From NCBI RefSeq assembly GCF_000715075.1, contig NC_134101.1:199102103-199166102 (forward strand): a stretch of 64,000 nt of DNA, written 5' to 3'. Shown piece after piece: positions 58,660-64,000 of the stretch (the first letter of the stretch is position 1; each line of letters starts with the position of its first letter). Under the pieces are notes generated by a model. The model was not told the DNA's origin, did no database searches, and worked only from the letters and a program-made list of their open reading frames with translations. The position numbers and the translations under genes are program-made. Source of the stretch: Nicotiana tabacum. Its lineage: Eukaryota > Streptophyta > Magnoliopsida > Solanales > Solanaceae.

Positions 58660-60240
58660 CAGAGATTGATACGCGTAAGTAGGGCTTGTTAGAGGAGTGA
58701 TTTGGCTTTCTTTAGGTAAGTATCTTACCAAATTTGGTTGAGACACTAGTTGCCTGAATTATTTGTGATAGCTACATGCTATGGGTGTGCATATGTGTGG
58801 GGTTTGAGCCCATGTGCGAGCACGGGGTTATTTATCCATGTTCATGGTAGTGCTTAGGTTATGATATGCCTAGAATTGATTGTTAAGCTTTAAGCTATAA
58901 TGTTTCACATATTTTTAACCTTGTTGTGAACTATTTGAGCAATTGTAGGTTACATAGAGGCTAATTCCCTGAATGAACTTGATAATTGCTATTTCTAGGA
59001 TGAAATTACTGATTTGAGCTATGATAGTACATTTTGCACATGCCTACATTTTAGTATGTTATTTATACTAGTCCAGGAGCATGAGATTTGTTACTTGTTC
59101 ATCGTATACATGTAGGGGTAAGGTCTATTATTTGCTTTCCTGAGCCGATGGTCTGATTGGAAACAACTTTTCTATCCTCACAAGGTAGGGGTAAGGTCTG
59201 CGTACACACTACCCTCCCCAGACCCCATAGTGTGGGATAATACTGGGTATGTTATTTGTTATTGTATATACATGTATAATTGTATATTTGCTTCTATGTA
59301 ATATGATTTGTACTGGATTCCTCTGAACATGTCGGGCGCTTGTGTTATTATGCCTGTGATCACACCGGCCAGATTGTATTGTTATGTCTGTTATCACGTC
59401 GGGCGGATTATATTTTTATGCCTATGACCACACTGGACGCATTATGATATTGAGCTTGTGACCATACCAGGCTGGCAGCACATTGAATTAGTCGAGCATG
59501 CATGTGGATTTGAGGAAACTGATCAGTTGTTTGATACGGATATGGAATCATTGAGGAAAATATGGCTAGTGTTTATTTTGGATTTTGTATTTCATCTTTA
59601 CTTGCAATTTTCATGGGTAATTACCTGATTTATTTGCATATCATCTTTATATGCTGCATCATTGACTGAACAAATAACTTGAGTAATTGGGCACACACAC
59701 ATAGAGGGTTCTTGCTGTGCTTTATGACTTGATCACATTATTGTTCTACACTCAATAAATTGATGAAACCGTACATGTTATAGCAAGTATCATTTATAAT
59801 TCTTGCTTCTTTTACCTCGCCGAGGTTAGTTATGATACTTGCTGATTATATTGGATCGGTTTTACTCATGCTACACTCCGTACTTAATTGTGCAGATCCA
59901 GGTATTGAGAACAGTCATCAGTAGCGGAGTTACTTGTTCAGCTGAGTATCGAGAGACGAGGTAGAGTTGCATTCTCACCCTCAGTCTTAGTGTCTCTTTT
60001 CTTTTGTATTGTTGTTTGTAGTTCAGATAGTACTGTTATTTAGCTTTCATACTTGTATTCCCTTGTAGATCTCATGGCTCTGTATTTACCAGTTATGGAA
60101 AATTTATCTCGTATTAGCGGTATTTTGTTATGTTGAGGTTTCATACGTACGTTATTTTGGTTCTTTATTATTATATTCGGCTTGCCTAGCAAGTGTGTTT
60201 GGTGCCATCATGATGGATACAAAGGGAATCTATGGAATAT
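58660..60240 (+). repeat. Element T 3' LTR, second part
   Basis: Continues the LTR after element C. Degenerate 34-bp repeats lie at 59351-59450 (TGCCTGTGATCAC and variants), and the end text GGCTTGCCTAGCAAGTG lies near 60179-60195, close to the usual Tekay LTR end. Broken at aatat (60236-60240). Confidence 0.75.
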
Positions 60241-63035
60241 AGCTCACCCTAAGTCTTTGAGCGAAGGCCTAGGCTCAACAAGAGGCTCCGCTAGTACCCA
60301 CATGGGGATCAACACAAAAAGATGTGTAGAAGTATAGTATAAGTACACCACAATCGGTACCCGGTAAGTATCAAGTTTAACCTCGAAGAAGTAGTGGGGA
60401 GGCTTATAGGCATCAACATACTTACCACACAGATTATAAATAACAGAGCTCAGAACTGAATAAATAATCTCATAAACAACAAGTATTAAAGATGTAATAT
60501 ACTCAAAAAGGTGTAAAGCATGATTTTCCAATTCAGGAGATAATCACAATGCTACTCAAATACGATATTTATAGATGTCATGCTTCAATCAATGGAGTCG
60601 AACCTCGCAACTAGCATTTGTAAGTGATATGCAGCATTTAGCTTTTAAAATGAATGCTTCTAAGTGAATCATGGATGTTTATGCGTGCTTAAACCCTTTT
60701 ACTCACCATAACCAGTACCGATCCATGTACCCTAATATACAATCCATGTATTATTGAATCCGATATACTATCCATGTATCACTGAAATCTGATACACAAC
60801 CCATGTATCGACCATTCTCAGGGGGCCCAAAGTAACATGGGCAATCACGTGACTCTAGAGGGACGGGCCTTTATCCAAGCGCCAAAGGAGCTTGATAGCT
60901 CTCTTATAAATCAAATATATGTTTATCATGTCATGTCTTCCATAGTTGTATTTTAACTGCATGACCTTGTGTTTTGTGCCACAATCTCGGTCCAAATCAA
61001 GTATCCATATATAATACGAATGCTTATGCCCAAGAATTAATAGATAAAAGATGCATAAGAACTTAGTAATAATCATGCGAATATGTATTCATGCAATTTT
61101 TATATGACTATGACTAGTTCAAATAATTCAACATATCAAGAATAATCTCTCATACCTTCATAAATAATTATAAACCTAGGCATGATCTCTAGTATGAATA
61201 AGAGAGTGAAAGTAGTCCTACAAGCCAAATAATCATGAATCAAGATGAGCATACAGTCAAACAAGATATAAAGTCTCTCAATTCTACCCCAGATTAGATA
61301 TAAATTTGGTATGCGAATATACGCTCGCCACCACATATATACATCACCCCAATACCTTAAACACGTAGAAATCAGGTCAATCCTAGGTGATTTCCCTCTT
61401 AACAAGGGTTGCCAAGAGACTTACCTCCACATGTTAGCTAAAAATCACCTAAAATTTTCCAAAATCGTCAAAATTCCACTCCAATCGGTTTGAATCTAGT
61501 CAAATACAACATAATAACATCAAATAAAGCCATAAAAATTAAATCTGAATAATAAAGCTCAAATCTTTAATTACATCCCTAATAGTCAACAAAAGTTAAC
61601 CCGAGGCCACATGGTCAAAACCTTAGTCAAGGAGTAGATCCCATCTACCCATAATCTAAATATGTGATTAGATTTCAAACCCAAGTCTATATCAACCTCC
61701 AAATTCCTAAAATACACCCTCTTAAGTTGTAAACAAAAAATCTCGAATTTCACTTTAAAATCCACGTATTAGGTATAAAGTTCCATGGGAAATCAGGTTA
61801 TAAAGACAAATCCAACTGAAAATTCCTTACCTCCAATAGTATAGTAAAATTGCTCTTTAAAATGTCCACCTCTCTAAATCTAGGGTTTAAAATATGAAAG
61901 AATGGAAAAATTCTCAAAATAAGTCACTTAAGTGGTCTGCCCATGCATACCCTTCGTGATCACGGTCCAATGCTCTGCGATTGTGAAGCACCAAGAAGTT
62001 TTTTTGCCCAAAAGACTAGATGCGATCGCATATGAGCTCCCGCGATCGCGACATCCAACCTGCCAACCTCCACAAATGGGAGCTACCCTTCACAAATGCA
62101 AAGGCCAACATTTCCAGCAAGGCCTCGTCTCTACGCAAATGCGGAAACATCCAACGCAAATATGAAGGCTTTCTTCCCTCTTGACTCCACAATACTGTGA
62201 ACGCCGACATATGCATATGAAAGCGATCATCCTACCCACTACACTACATGAATGCAAAGCCCTGGTCGCGAACGCGATGAGCAAAAGCTCACCTACCAAC
62301 CTCCCTTCTCCGCGATTGTGAGCTTCAGCTCCATGATCACGAAGCACTACTTCACACCCGAAATTTAGCAATTGAAAAACATAGGGAAATGGTTCGACAC
62401 CACCCCAAAATATACTCGAGTCCTATGGGACCCGTCTAATCATACCAACAAGTCCATATACCTAATCCAAACATATCCAATTGCTTAAAATACTATAGCT
62501 AATATCGAAACCAAGAATGGATGATCAAAATCTATCTCTTTTCAAAGTTTTTAACATCGCTGAACGCGTCTGAAACACTCTTAGACATTCCAGATTTTGG
62601 TCAAACTTCGAACAAAAGCTCCCATCAACCAAATGAACTTAACCAAAGTCCAGGGACACCAACCAGACCCCGATAATATCAAAGTCAACTCCCGGTCAAT
62701 CCTATGAACTCTCTAAATTTTTAAATTGCCAATTTTTGGCAAAAGAATTAAAACCTCATAGGAACCTCCGAATCCAAATTCGAATATACATACAAGTCCA
62801 AAATTACCAAACAAACCTATTAAAATCATCAAATCACCATTCCGAGAATGTTTACTCAAGAGTCAAATCTTGATCAACTCTTACAACTTAAGCTTCTAAA
62901 ATGAGACTAAGTGTCTCAAACCTTCCTGAAACAAACCAATCATCCCCGCAAGTCACAAAACAATAAGCAAATATACGGTTAGCATCAAATAGAGGAACAT
63001 GCTCGATATACAAAATGAGCGACTGTGTTGTTACA
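60241..63035 (-). repeat. Solo-LTR-like Tekay insertion (minus strand) with 5-bp TSD
   Basis: On the minus strand it starts TGTAACAACACAGTCGC at 63035. It contains a CpG-rich patch at about 61950-62345 (GCGATCGCG words) and ends near 60241 shortly after the TGTTGATCCCCATGTGGG text that matches the end zone of element T's LTR. aatat flanks both sides (60236-60240, 63036-63040), and the base text of T seems to resume afterwards (CTAGGAACGTGATAAC, like a Tekay LTR end). The minus-strand 3' terminus reads GGTGAGCT rather than the usual CA, so the left limit is less sure. Confidence 0.6.
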
Positions 63036-63054
63036 AATATCTAGGAACGTGATA

Positions 63055-63646
63055 ACTTTTATTTGAATTTAGTTATGCTCCCACTTTCTTGCAACCAATA
63101 AATACATAACCTTCACATGTTTTTTCAAGTATCTTATATCAATACTTTTGCAGAGCAGGTATTAGCAATGCAGGGATTGTTATGCAAGAATTAGTTATGC
63201 AGAGACTGTAATGTCGGATTTTTTTCTTGTCCATAAGTCATATATTGTAGATATAGCTAATTGCGTGGATAAGGTTAAGAACATAAGCATCAATCACTAG
63301 ATCATCTCCCCAATAGAAAATGAGCAATTTTGCTTGCGACATCAGTGCTCATACCATTTGAAGGAGCATTCTATTTCTTGTTTCTGCAATACTAGTTTTG
63401 TATGGAACGCTTGGAATAGTCATTAATTAATGATTCCCGCCTTATAAACGTGTTTAAATAAGGCAAGACAAATCCATAGTCATAATCGATTCTCAATGCA
63501 TCTATTAATTTATTTAATTATTTTTTAATTGCATTCACATACTTCATAAAGCAACTAATTACTCGAATTTATGTAAAATAAACACACATAATTGAACAAG
63601 TAAAATTATCAATGAGTACGATAAAATGAGAAGCGACTTACCTTTC
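63055..63646. other. AT-rich DNA, nothing recognised
   Basis: Probably the outer flank of element T. No gene, repeat pair or structure supported. Confidence 0.5.
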
Positions 63647-64000
63647 CACTGCTAAAAAACTGGGTAATTTCGTCCGGAAAAACCGACCAATATCGGTTAG
63701 AATTTGAGGAAAAGCGACCAATTTCCGATCGCTTTTAATTAGTCGGAAAAATAATGGTTGCTAATGTTATGCGACCAAAATCGTTCGCAATTTTCAATGC
63801 GTTGGCTAACAACCAAACTAAAGATACCGACCGAAATCGGTCGTTATTGATTAAGTTTTTTTACTTTTTCAAATAGCGACCGAAATCGGTTGGAATTTTA
63901 AATATATAATAAGTTATAATTATTTATAAATTGTAATAAATTTAAATTCAAAATTATTGTGAAAAAATAAATGAATTTAAATTCAAAATTTCCGACCAAC
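63647..64000. mobile_element. Left end of a CACTA (En/Spm-like) element, cut by the window
   Basis: Starts CACTGCTAAAAAACTGGG, close to the CACTACAAGAAA-type terminus of plant CACTA elements. Several subterminal palindromic words follow: CCGACCAATATCGGT, CGACCAATTTCCGATCG, CCGACCGAAATCGGTCG, CGACCGAAATCGGTTGG. These match the transposase-binding repeat style of this superfamily. Possible 3-bp flank ttc at 63644-63646. No coding part is in view. Confidence 0.65.

Larger units (their letters stand above)
45530..63054 (+). mobile_element. Element T: decayed Tekay/Del-type chromovirus, host to later insertions
   Basis: Plus-strand remnant with a truncated LTR-like left part (45530-47280), pol pieces including a chromodomain (47390-50300), polypurine tract and a long 3' LTR split into 50381-51850, 58660-60240 and about 63041-63054 by element C and by a solo-LTR-like insertion. 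Gag, PBS and most of the protease are missing: the LTR-like text passes almost directly into pol. Left and right LTR-like parts are the same superfamily, but I could not confirm they come from one element. Confidence 0.7.

Overview
The window is gene-poor plant nuclear DNA, almost certainly from a Solanaceae species with a large genome (Nicotiana-like; inference). It is built from nested LTR retrotransposons of two Ty3/gypsy groups (Tat/Retand-type with gag, pol, a second RNase H and an antisense gene; Tekay/Del-type chromoviruses with a chromodomain and LTRs of about 3 kb). Around them lie a 5'-truncated L1-type LINE, MITEs, two hAT-like elements with exact or near-exact 8-bp target duplications, a TRIM-like mini-retrotransposon and the edge of a CACTA element. 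Only one intact host gene is visible: an intronless 536-codon minus-strand gene at 42667-44277 with an N-terminal MSP (VAP-like) domain followed by ankyrin repeats, the architecture of VAPYRIN, a protein needed for accommodation of arbuscular mycorrhizal fungi.

Layout. 1-1648: minus-strand Tekay-type LTR whose outer edge abuts a LINE remnant (1649-3795). 3.8-10.2 kb: AT-rich DNA with two MITEs of one family in opposite orientation, a long inverted-repeat element split by one of them, two copies of a repeat with tRNA-like boxes, and a hAT-like element. 10187-22455: Tat-type element A (5-bp TSD accat), with a second hAT-like element inside its 3' LTR. 22.8-24.1 kb: TRIM-like element. 24.4-26.1 kb: degenerate minus-strand LTR-like DNA. 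26.1-29.8 kb: 3' half of Tat-type element D. 30389-41801: Tat-type element B. 42667-44277: VAPYRIN-type gene. 45.5-63.05 kb: Tekay-type element T, badly decayed, whose 3' LTR is interrupted by Tat-type element C (51851-58659, TSD cagag) and by a solo-LTR-like insertion (60241-63035, TSD aatat). 63647-end: left end of a CACTA element.

The most interesting structure is in elements A-D. Between integrase and 3' LTR each carries, on the strand opposite gag-pol, a gene for a predicted nuclear coiled-coil protein with a domain resembling 'putative gypsy type transposon' (PF04195-like). Reading the four decayed copies side by side shows introns at matching positions and phases: intron I (phase 1, just after a Trp-Asn pair) and intron II (phase 1) in all four, intron III (phase 0) in A and B. 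An antisense gene can keep introns through retrotransposition because its splice sites lie on the wrong strand of the genomic RNA. All four copies are now broken by stops, frameshifts or deletion.

None of the retroelement polyproteins is intact. Names of families are from motif recognition by eye; no database search was possible.
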